Below, one piece after another: positions 8,477-17,371 of a DNA stretch of 64,000 nt (the first letter of the stretch is position 1; each line of letters begins with the position of its first letter). The notes beneath the pieces are model-generated. The model saw nothing but the letters and a program-made list of their open reading frames with translations, was not told where the DNA came from and ran no database searches. The DNA is taken from assembly GCF_001679925.1 (NCBI RefSeq), contig NZ_LYUZ01000002.1:23193-87192 (forward strand), written 5' to 3'. A program made the translations under genes and the position numbers. The stretch comes from Leisingera sp. JC1 (GTDB lineage: Bacteria; Pseudomonadota; Alphaproteobacteria; Rhodobacterales; Rhodobacteraceae).

Positions 8477-11273
8477 GCCCGCCGCCCTGGCACAGCCCTC
8501 AGTTACCGGCCATCCTGAACCGCTGGGCCCGCTGATCTGCGGCCCGGCGGAGATTTTTGACGCGGGCGGCATCCGCTCGCAGATCAAAGCGCTGGCAGAA
8601 GACACTTCCCCTGCGGCCCTGCGCGCGGAAACCGTGAAGATCCTCAAGGCTGCGAACAAGACCGGCCGCGCAGCCATTGCCGAAGCTTTCGCGGACAAAC
8701 CCTTTGCGGCGCGGGACCTGACCCGCTCCTACACGTTTCTCACCGACGGGCTTGTGACCACAGCCCTGTACGTCGCAAGCGAGCTGCTGCACCCGCTGGC
8801 AACCCCGACCCGCGGCGAACGGATCGCTGTCATGGCCGTTGGCGGCTACGGGCGCGGCGAAATGGCACCGGCCTCGGACGTCGATCTGCTGTTCCTGACC
8901 CCCTACAAGATCACCGCCTGGGCTGAGAGCGTGATCGAATCCATGCTTTACATCCTATGGGACCTGCGGCTGAAGATCGGCCATTCCAGCCGCACCATCA
9001 AGGATTGCATCCGGCTTGGCGGCGAGGATTACACCATCCGCACCGCAATGCTGGAGCACCGGTTTCTGGCCGGCCACGCCCCCTTGGCCCAAGAGCTGGA
9101 CAAGCGCTTGAAAAAGGAGCTGTTCTCCCAGGACGCGCCGGAGTTCGTCGAGGCCAAGCTGGCAGAACGCGATGCCCGCCACCTGAAACAGGGCCAGCGC
9201 TATATGGTTGAGCCCAACGTGAAGGAGGGCAAGGGCGGCCTGCGCGACCTGCAGTCGCTGTTCTGGATCGCCAAGTACCTCTACCAGGTAAAGGACGCCA
9301 GAGAACTGGTGCCGCTCGGCCTGTTCCGCGCTGAAGAGATGGAGTTGTTTACCAAGGCCGCCAATTTCCTGTGGGCAGTTCGCTCACACCTCCATCTGGC
9401 AACCGGGCGCGCCACCGAACAGTTGACCTTTGACCTGCAGGTCGAGGTAGCCAGCCGCATGGGATACGAGGACAAGGCAGGCCGCCGCGGCGTGGAAGTC
9501 TTCATGCAGGAGTATTTCCGCCACGCCACCCGCGTCGGCGACCTGACCCGCATCTTCCTGACCAAGCTGGAGGCCAGCCAGCAGAAGAACGCGCCGCTGC
9601 TGGAGCGGATCTTCCGCCGCCGCCCGCGGATCAAGCCGGGCTACAAGGTGGTGCACAACCGGCTGGACGTGATCGATCCCAAGGCGTTCCTGCAAGACAG
9701 GCTGAACCTCCTGCGGCTGTTCGAGGAAGCCCTGCGCACCGGCATGCTGATCCACCCGGACGCAATGCGGCTGGTGACCGCCAACCTGCATCTGATCGAC
9801 GAGGACATGCGCAACGACAAGGAGGCGCGGAAGCTCTTCCTCGACCTGCTGCTGAAACACGGCAACTCCGAGCGCGCGCTGCGGCGGATGAACGAACTGG
9901 GGGTGCTGTCGGCCTTCCTGCCGGAATTCGAACCCATCGTGGCGATGATGCAGTTCAACATGTACCACTCCTACACGGTGGATGAGCACACCATTCAGGT
10001 GATCGCCAACTTTGCCGCTATCGAGCGCGGCGAGCTGGAAGATGAGCTGCCGCTGTCCTCGGAAATCCTGCGCAAAGGTCTTAACCGCAAGGTGCTGATG
10101 GTGGCGATGCTGCTGCACGACATCGGCAAGGGCCGCGAGCAGGACCATTCGATCCTGGGCGCTCAGATCGCCCGCAAGGTGGCGCCGCGGCTGGGGCTGA
10201 AGCCCTCGGAATGCGAAACCGTGGAATGGCTGGTGCGCTATCACCTCCTGATGTCCGACATGGCACAGAAGCGCGACATTGCCGACCCGCGCACGGTGCG
10301 CGATTTCGCCAAAGCGGTGCAGACAGTGAAACGGCTCGACCTGCTGCTCCTGCTGACCGTATGCGATATCCGCGGCGTCGGCCCGGACACCTGGAACAAC
10401 TGGAAAGCCGCGCTGCTGCGTGCGCTCTACGGCCAGACCCGCGCCGCGCTTGAGGGCGGCATGGAGGCCTTGAACCGCGAACACCGCGGTGTATCCGCCA
10501 AGAAAGCCCTGCGCGAGGCATTGCCGGACTGGTCCAAGGCCGACCTCAAGACAGAGACCGCCCGCCACTATCCGCCCTACTGGCACGGCCTGCATGTAAC
10601 CGCACATGTGGATTTCGCCGAAATGCTGCGCGACTTCACCGCCAAGGGGAATGCGGGCGAAGTAATGATCCGGCTCTACCCGGATGAGGACCGCGACGCC
10701 ACCCGCGCCTGTTTCGTGATGGAGGACCACCCCGGCATCTTTGCCCGCATCGCCGGCGCCCTGGCGCTGGTCGGGGCCAATGTGGTTGATGCGCGCTCCT
10801 ACACCACCAAGGACGGCTATGTGACCGATGCCTTCTGGATTCAGGACAGCGAAGGCCACCCCTTTGATCCGATCCGCCTGCACCGGCTGAAGCAGATGAT
10901 CGAAAAGACCCTGAAGGGCGAGGTGATCACCCGCGACGCGCTGAAATCCCGCGACAAGATCAAGAAACGCGAGAAAGCCTTCAAGGTGCCGACCCATATC
11001 ACCTTCGACAACGAAGGATCGGAAATCTACACCATCATCGAGGTCGACACCCGCGACCGGCCCGGGCTTCTCTATGATCTGGCCAGAACCTTGGCCTCTG
11101 CCAACGTCTACATTGCCAATGCGGTGATCGCGACCTATGGCGAGCAGGTTGTGGATGCCTTCTATGTCAAGGACATGTTTGGCTTGAAATACTACGCGGA
11201 ATCCAAGCAGCGGACGCTGGAAAAGAAACTGCGCGCGGCAATTGCCGAGGGCGCAAAACGGGCGGATACATGA
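8436..11273 (+). CDS. glnD: Bifunctional uridylyltransferase/uridylyl-removing enzyme (PII sensor)
   Basis: A protein of about 945 residues that senses glutamine and (de)uridylylates PII proteins, thereby controlling nitrogen assimilation. Domains in order: nucleotidyltransferase with GGYGRGEMAPASDVDLLFL (from about residue 136), linker, HD hydrolase with LLHDIGKGREQDHS (around 557), then two ACT domains (around 765, HPGIFARIAGAL; around 874, RPGLLYDLARTL). The start is uncertain. TTG at 8436 lies inside the preceding gene; the NT domain needs only later residues, and no ATG is available near 8480. It is coupled to murJ by an ATGA overlap. Confidence 0.95.
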   Translation: MTQPQAASAAQASEPAALAQPSVTGHPEPLGPLICGPAEIFDAGGIRSQIKALAEDTSPAALRAETVKILKAANKTGRAAIAEAFADKPFAARDLTRSYTFLTDGLVTTALYVASELLHPLATPTRGERIAVMAVGGYGRGEMAPASDVDLLFLTPYKITAWAESVIESMLYILWDLRLKIGHSSRTIKDCIRLGGEDYTIRTAMLEHRFLAGHAPLAQELDKRLKKELFSQDAPEFVEAKLAERDARHLKQGQRYMVEPNVKEGKGGLRDLQSLFWIAKYLYQVKDARELVPLGLFRAEEMELFTKAANFLWAVRSHLHLATGRATEQLTFDLQVEVASRMGYEDKAGRRGVEVFMQEYFRHATRVGDLTRIFLTKLEASQQKNAPLLERIFRRRPRIKPGYKVVHNRLDVIDPKAFLQDRLNLLRLFEEALRTGMLIHPDAMRLVTANLHLIDEDMRNDKEARKLFLDLLLKHGNSERALRRMNELGVLSAFLPEFEPIVAMMQFNMYHSYTVDEHTIQVIANFAAIERGELEDELPLSSEILRKGLNRKVLMVAMLLHDIGKGREQDHSILGAQIARKVAPRLGLKPSECETVEWLVRYHLLMSDMAQKRDIADPRTVRDFAKAVQTVKRLDLLLLLTVCDIRGVGPDTWNNWKAALLRALYGQTRAALEGGMEALNREHRGVSAKKALREALPDWSKADLKTETARHYPPYWHGLHVTAHVDFAEMLRDFTAKGNAGEVMIRLYPDEDRDATRACFVMEDHPGIFARIAGALALVGANVVDARSYTTKDGYVTDAFWIQDSEGHPFDPIRLHRLKQMIEKTLKGEVITRDALKSRDKIKKREKAFKVPTHITFDNEGSEIYTIIEVDTRDRPGLLYDLARTLASANVYIANAVIATYGEQVVDAFYVKDMFGLKYYAESKQRTLEKKLRAAIAEGAKRADT

Positions 11274-12820
11274 AACCGATCAAATTGCTGTCAGGCTTCC
11301 TGACAGTTGGCTTCTGGACCCTGGCCAGCCGCCTGCTGGGCTTTGCCCGCGAAATCCTGATTGCCGCCTTCATCGGTCCGGGGCCTGTGCTGGACGCCTT
11401 CATCGTGGCCTTCCGCCTGCCCAACCTGTTCCGCCGCTTCTTTGCTGAAGGTGCCTTCAACGCAGCCTTTGTTCCGGCGTTTTCCAAACGCTACGAGGCG
11501 GGAGAAGACCCTGCGGGGTTTGCCCAGCAGGCCTTTAATCTGCTGGCGGCTGCGGTACTGGGCCTTGTCGGCCTGGGCATGGTGTTCATGCCAGGATTGG
11601 TCTGGCTGACAGCCGGCGGCTTTGTTGGTGACGCACGGTTCGATATGGCCGTGGGATACGGCTACATCGTCTTTCCCTACATCCTGTTCATGTCGCTGGC
11701 GGCGCTGTTTTCCGGCGTTCTGAACGCCACCGGGCGGTTTGCAGCGGCCGCTGCTGCGCCGGTGCTGCTCAACATTTTCACCTGCGCCGCAATGACAGCC
11801 GGCGCTGTCCTGGGCGGTGACGTTGTCGTCTGGCTGGTCTGGACCATCCCGGTTGCAGGTGTGGCGCAGCTGGCCCTGGTCTGGGCCGCGGCTGAACGGG
11901 CGGGCATCTCCCTGCGGCCCGGCCTGCCGCGCTGGAATACCGAGATGAGCGATCTGATGCGGGTGGCGCTGCCAGCGGCGCTTGCCATGGGGGTCACCCA
12001 GATCAACCTTGTCGTCGGCCAGTATGTGGCCTCGGACATCGAAAAGGCCGCCAGCTGGCTGTTCATCGCCGACCGCCTGTACCAGCTGCCCTTGGGGGTC
12101 GTGGGCATCGCGGTCGGTATCGTTCTGCTGCCCGCCCTGTCGCGCCGCCTGCGCGCCGGCGACAGCGCCGGATCCCAAGACGCCCTGTCCCGCGCCGGAG
12201 AGTTCTCGCTGCTTCTGGCCGTCCCCTCCGCCGTGGCCTTCATCACCGTGCCCGTGCCGCTGGTCTCCGTGCTTTACGAGCGCGGCGCCACCGGCCCCGA
12301 AGACGTTGCCGCAATTGCCGTTGCCGTCGCCGTCTACGGCGCGGGCCTGCCGGCCTTCATGCTGCAAAAGGTGCTGCAGCCGCTGTACTTCGCGCGCGAG
12401 GACACCAAGACCCCGTTCCGCTACGCGCTGGTGGCCATGCTGGTGAATGCAGGACTGGCCTTTGGGTTGAAACCGGTACTGGGATGGATTGCCCCCGCCA
12501 TTGCCGCCTCTGCCGCCGGCTGGGCGATGGTGGCGCTGCTGGGGCTCGGAGCCCGCAGCATGGGTGAGGAAGCCCGGTTCGACGCCCGCTTCCGCCGCCG
12601 GGCTTGGCGCATCCTCGCAGCCTCCGCGGTGATGGGAGCGGTGCTCTATGCTGCGGCTGCCTCCGCAGGCTGGCTGTTCACCCTTCCCTACTGGCGCTAT
12701 CTGTCGCTGCTGGGCCTAGTGGTGCTGGGCGGCGCAGTCTACTTCACTGCAGGCCAGGCGTTTGGTGCCTTCCGCCTGTCGGAATTCCGCAGCGCCCTCA
12801 GCCGCCGGAAGCAGGCATGA
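11270..12820 (+). CDS. murJ: Lipid II flippase MurJ
   Basis: A 516-residue inner-membrane protein of the MOP superfamily, with about 14 hydrophobic segments. The N-terminal block GFWTLASRLLGFAREILIAAFIG and the signature LPNLFRRFFAEGAFNAAFVPAF are typical MurJ/MviN, with Arg residues of the central cavity. It moves lipid-linked peptidoglycan precursor across the cytoplasmic membrane. The ATG overlaps the glnD stop (ATGA), a common glnD-murJ arrangement in alphaproteobacteria. The length is normal. Confidence 0.96.
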   Translation: MKPIKLLSGFLTVGFWTLASRLLGFAREILIAAFIGPGPVLDAFIVAFRLPNLFRRFFAEGAFNAAFVPAFSKRYEAGEDPAGFAQQAFNLLAAAVLGLVGLGMVFMPGLVWLTAGGFVGDARFDMAVGYGYIVFPYILFMSLAALFSGVLNATGRFAAAAAAPVLLNIFTCAAMTAGAVLGGDVVVWLVWTIPVAGVAQLALVWAAAERAGISLRPGLPRWNTEMSDLMRVALPAALAMGVTQINLVVGQYVASDIEKAASWLFIADRLYQLPLGVVGIAVGIVLLPALSRRLRAGDSAGSQDALSRAGEFSLLLAVPSAVAFITVPVPLVSVLYERGATGPEDVAAIAVAVAVYGAGLPAFMLQKVLQPLYFAREDTKTPFRYALVAMLVNAGLAFGLKPVLGWIAPAIAASAAGWAMVALLGLGARSMGEEARFDARFRRRAWRILAASAVMGAVLYAAAASAGWLFTLPYWRYLSLLGLVVLGGAVYFTAGQAFGAFRLSEFRSALSRRKQA

Positions 12821-13055
12821 TACCGCTTGCCAATCCCGTGTCAGTGGCCGCTCAAGCGGCCGCGCCGCAGGCGCGGTTACCCCTTGAGGCGGGGCGGGCC
12901 TGACCGGCAAGACACTGGATTAGGTGCCTTCAGGACAAACCTGCCGGTGAAACGCTTCTCAGCAGCTCTTCCCGCCGCGCGTCTGCGCGGCCTGGCCCAA
13001 CGGCTGGCGATGCCCCGCCAGGGGTGTCACCAGCGGGCGGGAGCAGCCCGGGGCT
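12821..13055. other. Intergenic region between murJ and the rhomboid gene with overlapping GC-rich hairpins
   Basis: This stretch has no convincing gene. Just after murJ lie GGCCGCT/AGCGGCC (arms 12846-12852 and 12855-12861) and, sharing two bases, CCGCGCC/GGCGCGG (12860-12866 and 12870-12876). The two foldings are mutually exclusive at their junction. Neither is followed by a T-tract, so simple intrinsic termination is not supported. They sit between convergent genes. Confidence 0.5.
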
Positions 13056-13742
13056 TCAATCGTGGCGGATGCGGTTCCTGATCCGCGCCCAGCCGCCCGG
13101 CGCAAGGAAGAACGACAGGCCAAAGCCGGTGGCGAAACCTGCCAGATCCGCCACCCAGTCCTTCTGGCCGCCAAACAGCAGCCCGAACAGCAGCTGCGCC
13201 CCCATCAGAAAGGCAATCAGCGTGAAGGCGCGGCTCTGCTGCGCCCCGACCGAGGCCAGCGAGCGCCACAGCAGGAACGTGAACGCCCCGATGAGCCCGT
13301 AAACCGCCGGAAAACCGCCCACCAGCGGCGCCGGCGAGTTGACCAGCAGCGCATAGCCCAGTGCCCCGCCGGCACCGGACAGCAGGAAGATGATTACCAT
13401 CGCCAGATCGCCCATCACCTCGCCCACCATCTTGCCCATCGCCAGCACAAAGACGCAGACAAACAGCGCATGGGTAAAGGCGCCATGCACAAAGATATAG
13501 GACAGGAAGCGCATCAGATGCTCCGGCAGCCAGCGCCCGCTTTCCTGCATCCACCAGAAAATGTCGCTGGAAAACGCATAGGACTGGATCGCCTCCAGCC
13601 GCCAGCCGATCGCCTCAGGCCCGCCCAGGATTCCGCGGGCGCCCAGCGAGAACACCGCCTCGATGCCGATGATAATCAGCACCAGCGCCACCACGGCGGC
13701 GGGCAGCGGGTTGACGGGGGCATTATGGGGCTCACTGCTCAT
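13056..13742 (-). CDS. Rhomboid-fold membrane protein, probably proteolytically inactive
   Basis: A 228-residue protein with about six hydrophobic segments and the rhomboid layout. The L1-loop-like stretch WLPEHLMRFLSYIFVHGAFTHALFVCVFVLAMGKMV keeps the family's HxxxxHxxxN-like pattern only loosely. The catalytic serine site, normally GxSG, reads VGGFPAVYGLIGA, so Phe-Pro replaces Ser-Gly. The catalytic His helix, normally AHLGGF, reads VADLAGFATG, so Asp replaces His. I checked the Phe-Pro codons on the DNA (around 13300-13320). It is therefore more like an inactive rhomboid (iRhom/Derlin-type) than a protease. The start is ATG 13742, which gives MSSEPHNAP; the frame stays open far upstream inside trpS but that is not coding. 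Confidence 0.85.
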   Translation of the reverse strand: MSSEPHNAPVNPLPAAVVALVLIIIGIEAVFSLGARGILGGPEAIGWRLEAIQSYAFSSDIFWWMQESGRWLPEHLMRFLSYIFVHGAFTHALFVCVFVLAMGKMVGEVMGDLAMVIIFLLSGAGGALGYALLVNSPAPLVGGFPAVYGLIGAFTFLLWRSLASVGAQQSRAFTLIAFLMGAQLLFGLLFGGQKDWVADLAGFATGFGLSFFLAPGGWARIRNRIRHD

Positions 13743-13841
13743 GCGGACTCCTTGCGGCACGGAATGCCCCGCGCCTGTTGACCTATCCTGGCCCCATGGG
13801 TAAGCGACGATGGTGCATAATTCCAGACGGGAGTTTCCGCG

Positions 13842-14870
13842 ATGAGCGAAACCAGCTTCACCCCGCGCGTGTTTTCGGGGATCCAGCCTTCGGGCAACCT
13901 GCACTTGGGGAATTACCTCGGTGCATTGAAGCGCTTCGTCGACTGGCAGGCCAAGGACGTTGAGACCATCTACTGCATGGTTGACCTGCATGCGATCACC
14001 GTCTGGCAGGATCCCGCGGATCTCAAGAAGTCCACCCGCGAGCTCTGCGCCGGTTTCATCGCCGCGGGCATCGACCCCGAGGATTCGATCCTGATCAACC
14101 AGTCCCAGGTGCCTGAGCACGCGCAGCTGGCGTGGGTGTTCAACTGCGTCGCCCGCATGGGCTGGATGCAGCGGATGACCCAGTGGAAGGACAAGGCGGG
14201 CAAGAACCAGCAGAACGCCTCGCTGGGCCTGTTTGCCTACCCGGCGCTGATGGCAGCTGACATCCTGGTCTACCACGCCACCCATGTGCCGGTGGGCGAG
14301 GACCAGAAGCAGCACCTGGAACTGACCCGCGACATCGCGATCAAGTTCAACCACGACTACGGCGTCAACTTCTTCCCGGAGACCGAGCCGGTGATCGAGG
14401 GCGCAGCCACCCGCGTCATGTCCCTGCGCGACGGCTCCAAGAAGATGTCGAAATCCGATCCTTCGGACGCCAGCCGCATCAACCTGACCGATGATGCCGA
14501 CGCCATCGCCAAGAAAATCCGCAAGGCCAAGACCGATCCCGAGGCGCTGCCTTCCGAAGTCAAAGGCCTGGAAGACCGCCCCGAGGCCCGCAACCTTGTG
14601 AACATCTACGCGGCCCTGAACGAGCAGACCGTGGAAGAGGTTCTGGCTGATGTGGGCGGCCGCCAATTCTCGGAATTCAAACCGATGCTGGCGGATCTTG
14701 CGGTTTCCAAGCTGGCGCCGATCTCCACCGAGATGGCGCGGCTGATGCAGCAGCAGGACGAGATCGACAAGATCCTGGCCCGCGGCGCCGAACGCGCCCG
14801 CGCGATCACCGCACCGATCCTGCGCCAGACTTATGACATCATCGGCATGGTGCCGCCGCCGGCGGTCTGA
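13842..14870 (+). CDS. trpS: Tryptophan--tRNA ligase
   Basis: A 342-residue class I aminoacyl-tRNA synthetase that charges tRNA-Trp. The HIGH motif appears as [14 protein letters not shown] (residues 15-28). The KMSKS motif is exact ([10 protein letters not shown], near 200). [17 protein letters not shown]-type sequence lies in the Trp pocket region. A good Shine-Dalgarno (GGGAG) precedes ATG. It is divergent from the rhomboid gene with 99 bp between, and is followed by a clear intrinsic terminator. Confidence 0.98.
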   Translation: MSETSFTPRVFSGIQPSGNLHLGNYLGALKRFVDWQAKDVETIYCMVDLHAITVWQDPADLKKSTRELCAGFIAAGIDPEDSILINQSQVPEHAQLAWVFNCVARMGWMQRMTQWKDKAGKNQQNASLGLFAYPALMAADILVYHATHVPVGEDQKQHLELTRDIAIKFNHDYGVNFFPETEPVIEGAATRVMSLRDGSKKMSKSDPSDASRINLTDDADAIAKKIRKAKTDPEALPSEVKGLEDRPEARNLVNIYAALNEQTVEEVLADVGGRQFSEFKPMLADLAVSKLAPISTEMARLMQQQDEIDKILARGAERARAITAPILRQTYDIIGMVPPPAV

Positions 14871-14900
14871 CGCTCAGCCGCAAGCGGATATCAGCCTGAC

Positions 14901-14935
14901 AAAAGCCGTCCCAGACCGGGGCGGCTTTTCTTTTT
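14901..14935 (+). terminator. Intrinsic terminator after trpS
   Basis: A 12-bp stem with arms AAAAGCCGTCCC (14901-14912) and GGGGCGGCTTTT (14918-14929, one G-T pair) and a 5-nt loop, followed by CTTTTT. It lies 30 bp after the trpS stop. Confidence 0.9.
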
Positions 14936-15013
14936 GCCGCACGATGCGCAACTAACCCGGAGTTTATCCGTTATCCTTGTGCGGCCATGTGCCGGAACAA
15001 GAAAGGAACCGTA

Positions 15014-17029
15014 ATGAAACCGGGAATTTTCAAATCATCCACGGCGCTGGCAGTGATGATCTCGCTGGCGGCCCCGCTTCCCGCCCTGTCGCAAAACCAG
15101 GGCGGCAAGCAGATTGACCTCAGCCAGATGTCCGCCGCAGAAATCGGCGATCTGGTGGACCGCTGCCGCAAGCGGGCCGAACGGCGGCAGAAGAAGCTGG
15201 AAGCCGGTGAAGAAATCGAACAAAAGAACGGCAAGGTAGCACAGTTCTGCCAGGCATATGGCGCCGGCGCATTTGACCCCGCCCTGCCCGCGGACCTCCA
15301 ATCCGCCAGTGTTCTGGCAGGCATCGGTGCTTCGGAGGCAGAGGTCTCGGCAGCCACAGAACAGGCAGCCGGGGCGCAGGCAGAAGCTGTAGCGGAAGCC
15401 CAGACCGAAACCGTCAGCGAAGACCAGCCCCAGGCTGAAGCTGCGGCGGAAGCCACCGGACAGCAGGACGCGCAGGAACAGCCTGCAGAGGCCGAAGCGC
15501 AAGTAGAGGCCGAAGCTCAGGCTGCAGCCGAAGCGCAGGCACTGGCAGAGGCTTTGGCACAAGAAGAAGCCGAAGCGCAGGCCGCAGCGGAACAACAAGC
15601 ACAGGCTGAGGCCGAAGTTCAAGCCGCAGCAGAAGCACAGGCCGCGGCTGAAGCCGAGGAACAAGCCGCAGCGGAACAAGCTCAAGCGGAAGCGGCGGCG
15701 CAGGCTGCAGCCGAGGAACAGGCCCAGGCAGAGGCACAGGCCGAAGCACAGGCAGAGGCTGAGATTCAAACCGACCCCCAGGCTGATAGCAGCGGTGAGG
15801 CATCCGCCGGCGCCAGCGCCGGGGAAATCGCTGCGGACCTTGCCCAGTCACAAGGCGGGACGGCTGAAGAAACGGACAATCCGGAACTGGTGGAACAGGA
15901 CAGCCAGGCGCAGGCTGATGCCCTGGCCGAGGAAACCAGCGAACCTGCTGCCGCCGCCGCGGCAGCTGCAGACGGCGCTGTTTCCGAAGGCGAGGCGGAA
16001 GTGACCGAAGAAGTGGTCACCGAGGACACCGCGCGCAGCTCTGACGAGGAATTCGAAACCGGGGTCAATGAAAACGCCCAGGCAGAAGCCCAAGTGACCG
16101 CGCCGCAGGCCAATGCCGCCACTGAGGACGACAGCGGCCTGTCGACCCGCGAACGCAACGCCCTGCTCGGCCTTGGCGCGCTGGCGATCGGCACCCTGCT
16201 CAACAACGGCGGCAAGGTGGTGTCCAACTCAGGCGACCGCGCCATTGTCGAGCAGGACGGCCAGTACCGCGTCCTGAAAGACGACGACGCGCTGCTGCGC
16301 CAGCCGGGCTCGAACGTGACCACCTACCGGTTCCAGGACGGCTCCACCCGCACCGTGGTGGTGCGCGAGAACGGGGTTGAGGTGGAAACCATCCGCTCCG
16401 CCGAGGGCCGGGTGCTGCGCCGCACCAAACTGCTGCCCGATGGCCGCAGCGTGGTTCTGTTTGATGACACCCAAAAGGCCGAGCGAGTGGTGGTCAATGA
16501 GCTGCCGCAGGTGCAGGACAACCGCCGCGCCTTCTCCAGCACCGGCGCGGTCTCGGCCGAAGACCTGGCCGCGGCGCTGGCTGCACAGGAAGCCAAGACG
16601 GTGGACCGCCGCTTCTCGCTGGCGCAGATCCGCAACATCGACGCGGTGCGCCGCCTGACGCCGGTGATCAACGTGGATTCGGTCAATTTCGACACCGGCT
16701 CCTCGGTGATCCGACCTCAGGAGGCAGAGGAACTGGCGACGCTGGGCAACGCGCTGCGCGAGCTGATTGACCGCAACCCGGGCGAGGTGTTCCTGATCGA
16801 AGGCCACACCGATGCGGTGGGCGCCGCGACCTATAACCTGGCCCTGTCGGACCGGCGCGCCGAAACCGTGGCGCTGGCGCTGACGGAGTATTTCGGCGTG
16901 GCACCGGAAAACATGGTGGTGCAGGGCTACGGCGAAAGCGACCTGGCGGTCAGCACCCTGGCAGCCGAACGCGCCAACCGCCGCGTCGCGGTGCGCCGCA
17001 TCACCCAGCTTCTGGGCAATCCGGGCTGA
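15014..17029 (+). CDS. Large OmpA-family protein with Ala/Glu/Gln-rich repeat region
   Basis: A 671-residue exported protein. A signal peptide (to about residue 27, ALSQ) is followed by a short domain with DLVDRCRKRAERRQKK. A low-complexity region of Ala, Glu and Gln (about 115-265) follows, then an acidic linker, a hydrophobic glycine-rich segment (NALLGLGALAIGTLL, near 385-400) that may insert in the membrane, a beta-rich part, and a C-terminal OmpA domain. That domain contains VNFDTGSSVIRPQEAEEL and EGHTDAVGAATYNLALSDRRAE, the peptidoglycan-binding pattern. It probably tethers the envelope to peptidoglycan. The start was set at ATG 15014 after GAAAGGAACC, not the in-frame ATG at 14987 that lacks this site. 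The repeat region may be variable in length between strains. Confidence 0.85.
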   Translation: MKPGIFKSSTALAVMISLAAPLPALSQNQGGKQIDLSQMSAAEIGDLVDRCRKRAERRQKKLEAGEEIEQKNGKVAQFCQAYGAGAFDPALPADLQSASVLAGIGASEAEVSAATEQAAGAQAEAVAEAQTETVSEDQPQAEAAAEATGQQDAQEQPAEAEAQVEAEAQAAAEAQALAEALAQEEAEAQAAAEQQAQAEAEVQAAAEAQAAAEAEEQAAAEQAQAEAAAQAAAEEQAQAEAQAEAQAEAEIQTDPQADSSGEASAGASAGEIAADLAQSQGGTAEETDNPELVEQDSQAQADALAEETSEPAAAAAAAADGAVSEGEAEVTEEVVTEDTARSSDEEFETGVNENAQAEAQVTAPQANAATEDDSGLSTRERNALLGLGALAIGTLLNNGGKVVSNSGDRAIVEQDGQYRVLKDDDALLRQPGSNVTTYRFQDGSTRTVVVRENGVEVETIRSAEGRVLRRTKLLPDGRSVVLFDDTQKAERVVVNELPQVQDNRRAFSSTGAVSAEDLAAALAAQEAKTVDRRFSLAQIRNIDAVRRLTPVINVDSVNFDTGSSVIRPQEAEELATLGNALRELIDRNPGEVFLIEGHTDAVGAATYNLALSDRRAETVALALTEYFGVAPENMVVQGYGESDLAVSTLAAERANRRVAVRRITQLLGNPG

Positions 17030-17062
17030 CCGGCCTGAAACCGGCCAAATCTGAAAAGAAAC

Positions 17063-17093
17063 AACACCCGGCGGGACATTCCGCCGGGTGTTT
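17063..17093. terminator. Bidirectional intrinsic terminator between ompA-family gene and small ORF
   Basis: A perfect stem CACCCGGCGG/CCGCCGGGTG (17065-17074 and 17081-17090), extended by A-T pairs, with a 6-nt loop. There are T residues on the plus-strand side and AAAGAAACAA on the other. It separates two convergent genes and could serve both. Confidence 0.85.
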
Positions 17094-17098
17094 CACTG

Positions 17099-17308
17099 TT
17101 ACTCCGCCGGTGTCCTCTTGCGCGACAGCAGCCCGTATTTCAGCGCAAACCGTTTCCAGGAAAACCGCATCCTGCCGCCGGCCGCCTTCTGCTTGCCCGC
17201 TGTGCGGTCGAACTCATACATGTCGATGGCCCGTTCAGCGCAGCCGCAGGCCTCGCCCAGTCCAACCTTCTTGTAATAGAAATTCTCGAAGTTCTCAGGT
17301 TTCTGCAT
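17099..17308 (-). CDS. Small conserved-looking protein of unknown function, downstream of the paa regulator
   Basis: A 69-residue protein (MQKPENFENFYYKKVGLG...). It has no signal peptide or membrane segment, is basic at the C-terminus (RKRTPAE) and contains a Cys-Gly-Cys. I do not recognise a family. Support for it being real: a strong GGAGG six bases before the ATG, a frame ending just ahead of a strong terminator, and codon use like its neighbours. It lies 63 bp after the TetR gene on the same strand and may be the last gene of the paaG-paaI-paaK-tetR unit. Confidence 0.65.
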   Translation of the reverse strand: MQKPENFENFYYKKVGLGEACGCAERAIDMYEFDRTAGKQKAAGGRMRFSWKRFALKYGLLSRKRTPAE

Positions 17309-17371
17309 GGCATCCTCCGATCACATGGGCAGGGTAACCCGGAAAGGCGGATACGCAAAACCGCGCCGCTG

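Noticed and set aside
13743-14666. Long open frame upstream of the rhomboid start on the minus strand
   Set aside because: It lies antisense to trpS, whose motifs are clear, and reads as His/Gln/Arg-rich shadow sequence.
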